In this document: positions 21,700 through 33,397 of the stretch, piece by piece
Position numbering within the stretch: position 1 is the first letter of the stretch
How the letters are laid out: every line of letters starts with the position of its first letter
Assembly (NCBI GenBank): GCA_038496445.1
Contig: JALMLS010000097.1
Span: forward strand, 157,762 to 221,761
Origin: Trichosphaerium sp. ATCC 40318
Lineage: Eukaryota; Discosea; Flabellinia; Trichosidae
Length of the DNA: 64,000 nt
Reading direction: 5' to 3'
Notes under the pieces: model-generated
Databases searched by the model: none
What the model was told of the DNA's origin: nothing
Seen by the model: only the letters and a program-made list of their open reading frames with translations
Program-made: the position numbers and the translations under genes

Positions 21700-23540
21700 C
21701 CTTTGTATTACATGTAGTTTGCCTTTGCCATGTATATAAGTGTATTTGGGTGCTGCGGTTCGAATGAGCTAGGTTTCATTAGAAAGCTTAGATTCCCACA
21801 AATCTGAATATAAAGTATCAACTCTGGTATGTCTGGACCATAAAGAGGCTTTGAAGTTGTTGGCAATGGTGGATATATCAGGAATGGACAAACCACCTAA
21901 TTGGAAGGGTAAGCAAGTACAAGCTCCTAAAAAAGACCTATAAGTATGAGTACTGTTATATACTTTAGCAACATTATTTATACTATCATAATACCCATAA
22001 AATAGAAACCAATTGACTATATTCCGCCATTGTTTATCAATGAAGGGAGGTATAGTCAATGGCCTAGCAAAATATAATATTTGTGATTGTGCATCCCCAC
22101 ATAAACGATACCCAGTTTATATCAACCAACTTCATGTTTTTGCCATTTTACCTTACTTTAACAGTTTTGTTGGAAACAACACCATTAATCCTCTGCCACT
22201 TGACTTTGAAGCTGGTTGACTACAGCTTCAGCAATATTTTTGGAAACACCAATATGCATGAGAACAAGTATTAGTACATTGTGAGCACAACTATCAAAAG
22301 CCTTTTTGTTGTCTAATGGACACAAAGAAAGTGGGGTGCATGATTTTTGGAGTGATTCCACAATTTCTAGTGTAGCTATTTGATTATCAACTATGTCTCA
22401 ACTTGGAATAAAACCATTTTGGTTAGAACTGATAATGTTGGGTAGAAATTTAAGCATCCTGTTATTGATAACCTTCATAAAAATGTTGTAATCATTATTA
22501 AGTAGGACTATAAGTCTATAATTGTCCAACAGACTGGGATCACCTTTTTTGTAAAAAGAACATATAATGCCTCTTCCAAACCACTCATGGGGATTGCCAT
22601 CAATAATGTCATTAAAAAGAGGACTTAAATGAGCAATGGATTGACTTAAGTCTTTATAAAGACACATTCCCACACCATTTGGGCCAGGAGCTTTGTTGGA
22701 TGGCATGCTTTTTATAGCAGTAAGTATTTCTTTAATTGTAATAGTAGCTGACATATTGGTGGAAATTTTGTCTTTGCAGTATACTTAGGAATTCATTCAT
22801 GGCACCTTCATTACCCAAGGAGCATACAAGTTTTTTTTGTAATAAAGAAGGCCTTTGTTGAGCATACTTGAGAGTCTTGCATCATTGGGATGGTTTTCAG
22901 AACGTCTTAACTCCTTAATCTGCTGTGAGGCTTGTTTGCCCTTCATACCTTAGTGAGATAGGGCAAGAGTGTCTCTTCGTTAGTAACACGCCAAAATTTA
23001 TTGCACGACTTTAAAAACAATTTTTGGTTTTGCTTGACATTGCTGACAAGCACCAGCTTGAGTTCATGATAGTCAGACAGCAATATGTTCATATTATCAA
23101 GTGCATCCTTCAGAACAGGGGATACATGTGACTTTTTCCATGTTACAGGATTAAGTTGCCACAGTTTTCGTTGTTTATAGCGCATTGTAAAGGTAACTAA
23201 AAGTGTACAGTGATCGGCACCTGGTAAACATACCGAGTGGACACATTTAATTTTGGATAACCATTATAGACGAAAGAGTAGTACCCTTAACCTTGTAAAA
23301 AGAAGAGTTGTCTGGAGGAGCTTCATTTAAAGACATAACTTGTAGTGAATTAAGCATATAGAAATATGAGCTTAAGAGCCAATGGCTGTAACAATTTCTT
23401 ATGTCAGACTGGCCATAAATCAGAATCCTGATTACAGTATTGTGTTTTAACAAAGAAACACCATTACATGAAAGTACAATGGCAATAAACCAATGTTTGG
23501 CCTTACATTTGTATTTAAATTGCTCATCATGATTCAATTT
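21700..23540 (-). pseudogene. Decayed non-LTR retrotransposon (LINE) with endonuclease and reverse transcriptase remnants
   Basis: Broken ORF2-like coding sequence on the minus strand. From its 5' side: an endonuclease-like part (23247-23537; ADHCTLLVTF near 23200), a linker (KLWQLNPVTWKKSHVSP), a reverse-transcriptase N-terminal part (IKSMPSNKAPGPNGVG, FYKKGDPSLLDNYRLIVLLN, SSNQNGFIPS), LDNKKAFDSCAHNVL, and a post-RT region with PFQLGGLSIPDIS. Frameshifts and stops separate these parts, and the catalytic YADD box was not found. It is dead. It is fused to no host gene. Confidence 0.75.
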
Positions 23541-23812
23541 GCTTGAAAAGGAAAAACAGATGGTTTTTAAAAAACTTAATCACTGGCATAGTTTGGTTCA
23601 AAGTTATATCAAATATATGCTTCAAATGAACCTTATCATGAGAGAACAAGCCACTTCAATGGTTAGAAAACTAACCAAGTTTGAAAGTAATGCAATTTTA
23701 TAGATTTGTCAAAGTAATTAAAAGGATAAATGAAATAATTTTATTAAACAACAAAGGCAAACAGCTACCAACTAATTACACTGAGTAAATAGGTAAAATG
23801 CTTACAGCATCT

Positions 23813-24894
23813 TTACAATACAATACACATCCCACGCTTTTTCCTCTTGCTGTTGAAAAGAACAGATTTAACCTATTGAGAGAAGATGGTTATTTTTAAC
23901 TATAAAGCAATTGGTAGAGTAAATAACGTACTGCCTCATCAAAAACCATTTTCAAATTTTCCTCTGTCTTAGCAGAGCACTCCAAATATTTAACGGCCTT
24001 GATTCGTTTGGCAAGGTCCTCTCCCTTTTGTGTGGTGATTGGGCTGCTGCCGCTTACTTTGAGTTTCTCCAAGGTGGAAGGATCATTGCGTAAATCCAAT
24101 TTAGTGCCCACCAACAAGTATGGCACGTCAGGTGAAAAGTGCATGAGCTCTGGGTACCACTAAACAAAGGGTCACTAAAAAAGGCAATACGATCCCTCCC
24201 TTTACGCGATAATAATAAAAAAACACGGTTTTCGTTTTTTTTGTGCAATTGTGACACACCCACGCGAAAAACGTCATCCCAAACACTTCAACAGCGTACC
24301 TTCTCTTGCACGTTCTCGTGCGATACTGGATTTACGACGGAAAAACAAATGAGAAATACGTTAGCGTTCTATCGCAAAACGTCAGGACATGCATTGAATA
24401 ATAATGTAGTGTGCAATAAACGTACCGCGTACGATAGTGGACGCAATCTATCATATTCCTCTTGACCTATAGAGCAGTTATAGGCCAAATACATACAACA
24501 CCAATTAAATGAGTACCTGCTGTATCCCAGAGACCCAATTCAATCGTCTGATCGCCGGCACTCAAGTTTACTACGTAATTATCGCTACAAACGGTCAACT
24601 GTACGATCGCGTTGCTCAAGGCTTCCAAAAAAAACGAGACAGGCCACAAAACGGATAAAGTGTAACGTACAATACGGTAGGTACCTAAACGTAGATGTTA
24701 GAAACATAGCCAATACATAAGTAAACAGAATAAAAAGTACACGTACATAATCTTCTGGGAAGCGGTTATTTGCGTATGCAATAAGGAGGCAGCTACGCTT
24801 TCAGTAAGGTCACGCAAAAACTATAAAAAAATCCGTACGTCTTTCCTACTGCTCCGTCGCCAACGACAACTAATTTTATGGAGGTTGTTGTCAT
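23813..24894 (-). CDS. Rac/Cdc42-type Rho GTPase
   Basis: Small GTPase switch for actin and polarity. Exons give TTTSIKLVVVGDGAVGKT (P-loop), LIAYANNRFPEDY, DNYVVNLSAGDQTIELGLWD with DTAG, EEYDRLR, PYLLVGTKLDLRNDPSTLEK (the TKLD guanine-binding motif), and YLECSAKTEENLKMVFDEA. A last intron joins VKSVLFNSKRKKRGMCIVL, a polybasic stretch and CAAX box CIVL for geranylgeranylation. DNY in switch I and the GTKLDLR form point to Rac/Cdc42 rather than Rho1. At least five introns. Full length, with no missing key residue seen. Confidence 0.88.
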
Positions 24895-25199
24895 TTGTGA
24901 GTACTATTGTACAAAGTGCGGTTTTTGTTTTAGGCTAACGAGACCAATCGCGACTGAATAAAATAGAATTTCTCAACTAAATTGCAACTCAGTTTTACTA
25001 ATGCATGCAAAACGAGGAGGTAGTTGTCTCGAAAAATGTTGGTAATACCTTTGAGTAGGATGGGCGCAAGGCACGTTTCACGTGTGTTTTATTTACAATT
25101 GCAATTGAATAACAACAGCTGACAAACAGGTGTTGCAATGGATGCATAATGCACCCATCTATGTATATACATTTTATATTTGCCTGTAGCAAATCTATA
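24895..25199. other. Intergenic, no gene seen
   Basis: Promoter side of the Rac-type gene and 3' side of the next minus-strand gene. A short AT-rich stretch occurs near 25160-25200; nothing else was recognised. Confidence 0.35.
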
Positions 25200-26780
25200 T
25201 TAGGACACTACGCGTGTGGGTGATTCTGGAGGTGAGTTAGCCTCACGAAACTTTTGTACAAGTTTCATATTGAAATAAGCTATTTTGGAATTTTTGTATG
25301 TTTTCTCCTTGATTGGTGTACCTCCTAAAATCGCCTTAAATGGATGTGCTATAAAGCCTTCAAAGTACCTGGACTGCGTGAAATGTTATCTACACGGCGT
25401 AGCGCTACACCAAGGCCAGGAGAGGATGTGGTTTTTACATTTTGTACATTTGCAGTTTTATTTTCCTTGTTGTTGTTACTGTTATCACATCTCCTTAATC
25501 CACCCGTTTTTAAGCCTATCACGGGTCAGTGACTGCAATGATTGTGGTGCACAAAGTACCTGTTTTCCTAAGCGAGAAAATAGGATTGGTTGAAGGTTTC
25601 GTTGTCTCTGAGGGTGAAAACTGTCAATCACACAAGCTTATCTTAGAAGTCGTACCTTTTTTAACTGGCACAGACGTCTTGCGCAGTTTAACAGACTAGA
25701 GGAACGAAGTTAGGTAAGATTTTCACGGAGAGGCATACCAATATCTGATTTAGCGAAACGACAGGACTAGCAGGTGCATCTTCAGTACGCGTTGGTGCTC
25801 GAGTGGTGGTTCTTTTTTTCTTGAGTTTAAAAGTACGCAGCTTGAGTAGAGAAGCTGGAGGTGGTGGTGGAGGTGGAGGCGGCGCAGCACACACAGGAGG
25901 TGGCGGCGGTGATTTTGTGACGACAGGTGCTTTACAAACCAGTGAGCCTCCTAACAAACAAATATATAAATTGAAGCTACTTACCTGATGCTGCAATTCC
26001 ACTAATGGTGTTTCTTCTTTGACGGTTTGGACTTTGCTGCCGTGGCGAGACTCTACGCTTCAACCACTTTATAGATTTTTTGTATTTTACATTTTGCTGC
26101 AACTACTATCAATAAAATGTTTTAAAACGACTTCAAAGTACCCTCTTAAGTTTTGCGAGATCCTTTTGCATCTTTTCAACGCTCTCTCGCAATTTGTCAG
26201 TGGCTTGAACGCGCGATCGGCGTGGAACGATCACATTGAGCATTGATGATACGTACATGGCTGCCTAAAAGTTGTTAGTGTCACACACGCAAAAGTATCG
26301 GTTAAAAGTGAGAAATAAGTTTGGTGCTATGTTTGTCACCAAATCATCTAAATATAAGCAGTACCGCTAAGGCTGAGGTTTGTATTGACATGTAAGCAAC
26401 TGCGCAACCTCTACACGCCATATAAAATGGCGACATGAAAAGTGAAGTGTATATGTAAGCACATTGTGCTAACGGTTTCCATATAGAACGTCTACGCTGT
26501 TTTGCTGGGTTCTACACCATCAGTCAAAATCAGAAAATGTGTAGACTGCATACAATTGTTCCCACTGCCCTTACTGCTGGTGTCCTGGTACCACTTACTG
26601 AAGAGGCTCTTGGTCTCGTGGATGTGGATGACATTTGAGTTTGCCTCGGTATTCTTGTAGATCGCGCTCTGTGAGACCTTTGCATTTGTGCTAACACCAA
26701 GAAAACGCAACAAAAGTTTTGAGGACTTTTAAGCCGAATTGAAGAGGTAGTTAAGTGTAAATTCGCCCATACCCTCAAAG
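25200..26780 (-). CDS. Proline-rich, mostly disordered protein
   Basis: Family not recognised. Exons in order carry a Ser/Thr/Arg/Pro-rich stretch (STSTRPRASSVSGTRTPA), a short coiled coil (TDKLRESVEKMQKDLAKLKR), basic Ser-rich RRVSPRQQSPNRQRRNTIS, a run of five and then nine prolines, KLRTFKLKKKRTTTR, CDNSNNNKENK, SPGLGVALRRVDNISRSP, and a C-terminal part (TPIKEKTYKNSKIAYFNMK) ending ESPTRVVS. The polyproline could bind profilin or SH3/WW domains, and many SP/TP sites suggest phosphorylation. The 5' end is uncertain; the first exon may begin near 26780, divergent from SepSecS. Splicing is tentative in 26250-26780. Confidence 0.5.
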
Positions 26781-26813
26781 CATGCTATTCGTGCAGTGAC
26801 GACTTTATATAGG

Positions 26814-28854
26814 ATGAATCCCACTAATTATAAGCTTGCTGGCGCGATTGTAGAGAAGACGTATGTTGAGCAAGCTAAACAAGCGAGAAAACAGATGGAG
26901 CGCAAAGTAACGGTGCTGTTGTCGCAGGTACACGATTTGGTGTCAGGTTTTGTTAACGCTCATCACAATTTTAGCGTGCGCTGCCAATAGAAGGCTGGAG
27001 TGATTCCACCATTGAATACTTTCTAAACGAACTTTCAATGATGGACAGCAACAATTTCTTGCGTAAGTGTATGTAGTAGTTGCGTGTTCTAAGCGTACCG
27101 AAGAAAATGTCGGAGGCGGAGAGCGGGAGGGCAGAATTTACAGCACAATTGTAAGGACGCGCCATTACGGACTCAGTCACGGCATAGGCCGCAGTGGAGA
27201 TATTAAAGCTGTACAACCCAAGGCTGCTGGCTCGTCCTTGCTGTACGCTTTGACGAATATGCTAGCGTGCAATGCGCTCAAGATTGCAGGTATATAATTA
27301 TAAATCCGTGACATTTGTGACACTTGGTCTTTTTCATTTAATTTTGCGTGTGTTGACGTTATATTTCGGGTACAAGCATTGTAAGGCTGCTCTCGTATTG
27401 CCTTTATCGACTGGCATGGCTCTTGCGTTGACGTTGAGAACGTGTCGAGATACTAGACCAAGTTCAGGCCTTGTTTTGTGGATGAGAATCGATCAGAAGT
27501 CCGCCTTAAAGTGTATTCAAGCTGCAGGTTTAGAGGCAGTTGTAGTGCTTGGAAAACTAGAAGGAGATCAGGTGCGTCTAAATACATTCAGTTGTGCGCA
27601 TATAGACTGATGAGGTCTATTCAGATAGTGAGTGATATAGATGCACTAAGAGCTGCCATCACAACACATGGCGCTCAAAAAATTACTGCTGTGTTGTCTA
27701 ATTCAAGTTGCTTTGCTCCACGAGGGTGTGATGCGTATGTAATCCCTAGCTTACTGTTGTTGTTGGGATATTCACGTTACCCGGTAGATTGAGTGCAATC
27801 GGTGCAGTTTGCAAGGAGTTTGATATTCCTCACATTGTAAATAACGCCTACGGTGTACAATCTTCATGGATTATGCACCAAATAGACCAAGCTTCAAGGT
27901 ATCTTGTTTTGATTAAAACTCTGTCACACCAAACCAACGGTCTTTCCTAGGAAAACGCGAATAGATGCCATTATTCAAAGCACTGACAAAAACTTTATGG
28001 TGCCTGTGGGCGGTAGTGTTGTAAGTAGTCCAACCAAGGCCATGCCAGACGCTATTGCCAAGACTTATTCAGGTACCTTCTTTTAGCGTGTCACGTGTAT
28101 GTTGTTGCGGTATTTGACGTGTGTGCACCTTGTAGGTAGAGCCAGTGCCAGTCCTATTGTAGATTTGTTCATTACACTACTGAGTATGGGCGCCAATGGC
28201 TTTAAAAAGGTAAAAACAGTCCCTTCTTTACATTGGTTTAATGTGAAGCCACTGACACACCTTTCTTGTTTTAGTTACTAGCGGATAGAACAGCAGTGTA
28301 CAAATACTTGCAGGAAAAACTAGGCAAGCTAGCAACACAACATGGAGAGCGGCTACTCTTGACACGTGCTAATCCAATATCTATTGGCGTTACGCTTAAC
28401 ACGTGCAAGCAACCGACGTACTTGGGATCGATGCTGTTTAGACGTTGTATAACAGGCATAAGGTACTCGACCTGCATTTATCATTTTTGTGTTAACAATA
28501 TCGTCAAAACAAGGGTCGTGGTGCCAGGCACAGAGAAGCAAATAGGCAATCTTGAATTTAATAATTGGGGTGCATCTGTACGTCTAGACCAACCACTCGT
28601 CTTGTTCTTTTTGCTGAATCTATGCGCATTAGACTGGCCCAAAGGCGTACCCGCACGCCTACTTGACTGTTGCAGCTGCAATTGGCATGACATTGGCTGT
28701 GCGTAGTCTTACGATGTAACGGGAACGCTAATGCAATAAGTAGGAGGTGGACACAGTGGTTGAGCGACTAGCTAAAGCCTGGACAGATGCCAACAACAAG
28801 CCTGAACCCAAAAAGGATAAGAAACCCTCGCCCGACGTCGGTACCAAAAAATAA
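26814..28854 (+). CDS. SEPSECS: O-phosphoseryl-tRNA(Sec):selenocysteinyl-tRNA synthase
   Basis: PLP enzyme that converts O-phosphoseryl-tRNA(Sec) to selenocysteinyl-tRNA(Sec) using selenophosphate, the last step of selenocysteine synthesis in eukaryotes. The start [20 protein letters not shown] matches the family N-terminus. Then come [109 protein letters not shown] (the PLP-lysine region), [42 protein letters not shown] and [19 protein letters not shown]. The tail is Lys-rich ([13 protein letters not shown]). All exons splice without frame break, so the gene looks functional. Neighbouring + gene is ValRS. Confidence 0.92.
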
Positions 28855-29348
28855 CACTTCGCTGATTGCGTAAATATACGTATAGCATTTGTGAGCCCGT
28901 GTCAAACCTACTTTCTCCAGTTTGATATTCAATGATATTCATTATCCAACAAAAAGTCAAGCCTCAACTGGCTTTATGATGCTTTGATTGTTCAGTAGAA
29001 CCAATAAATAGTTGTCTATTAATTTACCATCGTTTTTGGGTGTGTGACTTAACAAGGTGGAAAAAGTTGCCAGTTTTCATTACTTGGCCACTGAGTTGAC
29101 GCGAAAAGTGTTGTTAGTAGCTAAAAATCTGCTGTTCCGGCTCGTAGCATGCTTGCCAAACTTCGTGGTACTGCTGTGGTTCTGTTTTACCGTTAACACT
29201 CTGTAGGTAGGTTTCACGCGCATGGAATGCGTCAGCGGCAAACAGTACGTTGGCAATCTACAGCGAAGACATTGAACGTGTCTGCTATGCCTTCCGCCTA
29301 CGATCGAGTGCGTTAGCCCGTGAGAGTGACATTTGATTGTTTTGGTAG
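28855..29348. other. Intergenic between SepSecS and ValRS
   Basis: Contains the small minus-strand exon listed separately, and on + a probable 5' UTR intron directly before the ValRS start (29320-29348, ending ttttggtag). No further gene seen. Confidence 0.35.
29114..29257 (-). CDS. Possible short gene, last exon of a small protein
   Basis: Open frame of 47 residues after a plausible splice acceptor (CTGTAG), reading IANVLFAADAFHARETYLQS and YHEVWQACYEPEQQIFSY before a stop. Composition (balanced charges, aromatic residues, amphipathic helix) looks coding. An upstream exon with an ATG on the minus strand (around 29330) exists but I could not join it in frame. Family unknown. Confidence 0.3.
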   Translation of the reverse strand: MANVLFAADAFHARETYLQSVNGKTEPQQYHEVWQACYEPEQQIFSY

Positions 29349-32300
29349 ATGGCTGTCGAAGAAAATCGGTCTACATGGTGGCACAACAACCGCTACTTCA
29401 GGCACAAGAACAATCCAGCTGCCAAGCGCAAGTTCTCGATGATTTTTCCACCGCCAAATGTCACGGGATATTTACACGTTGGACATGCGCTTACAGCTAC
29501 ACTACAAGACGTGTTAATGAGATGGCATCAAATGAAAGGCGCAAATGTTGTGTGGGTGCCAGGGTACACAGCGTTGATGCTAGCAACTCCTTATAATTCG
29601 AATTGAGGCTTGATCACGCAGGTATTGGCACACAAGTAGTCGTTGAGAAGAAGCTAGCTCGTCAAGGTGTACGTGTCATTGCTTGGAACCACAGCTTATA
29701 TTACATCGTACAGTGTGCCAACACCTTGTTTTTTTAGAAACATAGATTGGATCTTGGCAGAGACAAATTTGTTCAAGAAGTGTGGGATTGGAAGAACCAG
29801 CATGGCGGTAAGATTATACAACAATTGGTACGTCTGTACGCGAGCTATATCGCTTCCACATACACGTATTGCTTTACTTACAGTTTGGCGTTGTAGAGGG
29901 CCACAGGCGCCACCTTGGACTGGGAAGATCTGTTGTTCACACTCGATCCCGCGCATTGTGCTGGCGTCACAGAAGCGTTTAACGTGCTGCATGAACGTGG
30001 CTTGTTGTTTCGCGACAACCGCATTGTCAACTTTTGTCCTCATCTACGTAATACATAGCAAATGATTGAGGCTGTGATTGCTCATGACAAACACGCGTTA
30101 GGCACCGTAATATCAGATATTGAAGTAGAGTACGTCGATGTCGAGAAGCCAACAAAAATGAAGGTTCCAGGATACGACAGATTAGTTGAATTTGGTGTCC
30201 TACACGTGATTGGGTGCGCTGATTAAAATTTTATGTAATTTGTTAACTTGCCACCTATAAGGTATCCTCTGGAAGATGGGACCATGTTGTCCATTGGCAC
30301 AACAAGGCCAGAAACCATTATAGCTGATACTGCAATTGCAGTGCATCCTCAAGATCCTCGCTACAAGGTACGTATATGGCACTTACAGGTACCGTGATTG
30401 ATGGCTTACACGGTGGCACAGGCTCATATTGGGAAAATGGCGATAAACCCTATAACTGGTGCCAAAATCCCGGTTATTGGAGACGAGGAACTAGTCGACA
30501 TGGAGTTTGGCACTGGGGTTGTAAAAGTGACGCCTGGCCATGATCCAAATGACTTTCAATGTGGCTTAAGGCACAAATTGCCTGTGATAAACATGTTAAA
30601 TGAGGACGCCACACTCAACGCCAACACAAATGAGTATGAGGTCCGGAAAAAGAATGTTTCGGAAATCTAAATCGCGACTGATCGCTTTTCATTAGGGCAT
30701 GTCGCGGTTTAAAGCACGTGTTGCAGTTGTCAACAAATTGCAAGAGAAAGAGTTGTACCTGGAGAAAAAGCCACACGCTATGCGTATTGCCATATGCTCG
30801 CGATCAAAGGACATTATTGAACCTGTGCGTATATACCATCCATAAGTACATTGCTGTAATCTAACCAAGCTTGTATTATAGATGATAAAACGACAATGGT
30901 AATACTAGAGAGAGATTCGCCTTCCTCACTTGTTATTTTGTTGCGGGTTAGTACTAACTTTTGGATTCAGGTTTATACGGTGTGCAGACATGGCAAAGGA
31001 CGCAGCAGAGGTGGTCAGATCAAATCAGATTCAAATTGTACCGTCTACATTCAAGGCAGAGTGGTTTAGGTGGATGGACAATATGCGGGATTGGTGTGTC
31101 AGCCGACAGTTGTGGTGGGGTCATCGCATCCCAGCGTATAAGATCGTCATGAAAGACCCATCAAAAAAGTTAGACATGCATGACGGTGAGGATCCTTGGA
31201 TTGTTGCACGCTCACATGAGGACGCCAAGGCACAAGCAATGCGTAAATATGACATGAGCGATCAGGATTTTGAGTTGAAGCAAGATCCAGATGTGTTGGA
31301 CACTTGGTACATACTATCACATTAGTTTTTGAACGCTGTTCCTATATGCCATAAACAACTCTTATTCACAAACAATGCCCTTCCAGGTTTTCGTCAGCAA
31401 TTCTCCCTTTGACATCGTTTGGGTGGCCATCAAAGGACATAAACCTAGAGCAACACTACCCTCTAGATGTGATGGAAACAGGGTTGGATATTCTCTTCTT
31501 CTGGGTGGCGCGAATGGTCATGATGTGCAGGACATTAGTTAACGTAATACCTTTCAAGCGCGTATTCTTACACGCCATGGTACTCACTTCACACATTACA
31601 CAATGAAATGACATAAACCCTTTTGGTAGATCCGTGATGCACATGGAAGGAAAATGTCTAAAAGCTTGGGCAATGTAATTGACCCCGTGCATGTCATTCA
31701 AGGTCCGTCATCCCAGCTTGCAAGCGCGAATAAAATACTATGTAGGCATATCGCTTGAAAAGCTCGAAGAGAACCTGTTGGCGAACTCGAATCTGGATGC
31801 CAAAGAGATCAAAAAGTACTAATACATTTAGTATAACTTTGAATCTTGTCAGCTAATGTTGCTTCGTTCATCAGAGCTAGAAGCGCAATGCACAAGGAAT
31901 TTCCAACAGGTATACCAGAATGTGGTGCAGATGCACTTCGATTCACTTTGGCGATGTACACGACACAAGGGCGACACATCAACATGGACATTAAGCGCGT
32001 TCTCGCTAATCGCCACTTGTGTAACAAGCTGTGGCAAGCTACACGCTTTGTAGTTACTCAAGCACAACAATTACAGGAACAAGATGCAGCTGCCTACGCT
32101 GACGTGGACATAGCGCCGCTCATTGCCGACTTTGAGGCTAATGCTACAACGCAGTACAGCGAAAACCGGATTTGTGAAGCAGGTTTGTTGGTGCACCACT
32201 GGATGCTTCAAAGGAAAGCACAGACTGTACAGCAAGTCAACGCTGGACTTGATAGTCTGGACTTTGCATCGAGCGCTCAGGTACCAACACAAACAAACAA

Positions 32301-33200
32301 GATTGTCTCTCAATCTCAACCTCCTTTTGTCGTTTTAAAATCCACGTTTAGGCCACGTATGCGTTGTTCTTGTACGACTTTTGCGACAAATACGTTGAGT
32401 TCTCGAAGTGCATACTTCACAACGATAGCACGCCAACCACAGAAAAAATTCAAGTGGCTAAACTATTGCTTCATCATCTCCAGTTGATACTCCAGCTCTT
32501 TCACCCATTTATGCCGTTTGTTACAGAATCCTTATGGTGCGCATTTAACCGTTTTGATAGCTTACATTTAATCACAAAAAAAGGGAGCACGTATCGGATG
32601 GAAGCGTCCTCGCTACTGACTATCCGCAAGCTGCTTTTGTATCCATTCCTGTCATCGCTGAGCAGATGCAAAGCGTGTTTGACCTCCTTCAAGCGCTCAG
32701 GAGGATAAAGAAGGACTACAAGGTGGCTGGGTACGTTTTGTAAAGGAGCAATCGCGTTTTCTTCTCACAAACGTTTGTATAGGGTCGTTCAGGCGCTCAT
32801 CTCGGATACTGTGCTTGCTTCACAAGTACTACCGCACTATTTGCCTATGCTAGTGCGATTGGCGCGATTAGATGTTTCTATTGTGGGTCCTGGCGAAACT
32901 GTAGATCCCGAATCGCAGTCGGAACACGCCATGCTGACTGACATTGTTAAAGATGGCATCAAGCTGATTATACCAACGCAGAAACTAGATCCTCAAGTGG
33001 AGTACAAAAGGCTGGAAAAGGACAAAGTTACCTACGAAAAGGAGCAACTCTCTTTGACAAACGCCTTGAACAACCCTAGTTTCTTGAACAAGGCGCCTAC
33101 CGCTGTTGTGACTAAGAAGAAAGACAAGCTCGCAAAACTTTCCAAAAAAATTGAAGAAACAAAAGCAGCCATGCTCTCTTTAAAGGCACACTTCAAATAG
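29349..33200 (+). CDS. VAS1: Valyl-tRNA synthetase
   Basis: Class I synthetase that charges tRNA(Val). [20 protein letters not shown] leads to [20 protein letters not shown] (the HIGH motif, as HVGH), [16 protein letters not shown], the CP1 editing domain with [32 protein letters not shown] and [19 protein letters not shown], then [38 protein letters not shown] and [14 protein letters not shown] (KMSKS). After the anticodon-binding part there is the C-terminal coiled-coil arm ([19 protein letters not shown]). It lacks the N-terminal extension of animal ValRS. At least twelve introns. A 5' UTR intron likely ends right before the ATG. In fungi one gene usually serves cytosol and mitochondria; no presequence is evident from this start. 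Confidence 0.9.
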
Positions 33201-33397
33201 CTTATTTAAACTTAGCTAGTGGGTGGGGTGTTTTACTAAATTAAACTGATTGCGTGTGTGTATACATATGAATGAGGACGTATATATATATTCACGATTC
33301 AACTTTTGATCCTTGTTTTGGGCGCCACCGCCTGGCGCCTATCGGTATTGTACAAAGTAACGGCGAAAGGGGACACCAAAAATGACAAAGGGGATGA
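33201..33397. other. Convergent 3' region
   Basis: Holds the 3' ends of ValRS (+) and the composite phosphatase (-). AT-rich with tatatata near 33280; no ORF. Confidence 0.3.

Noticed and set aside
21750-21770. tRNA-like ggttcgaat sequence
   Set aside because: No matching stems or acceptor arm around it; lies in LINE remains.
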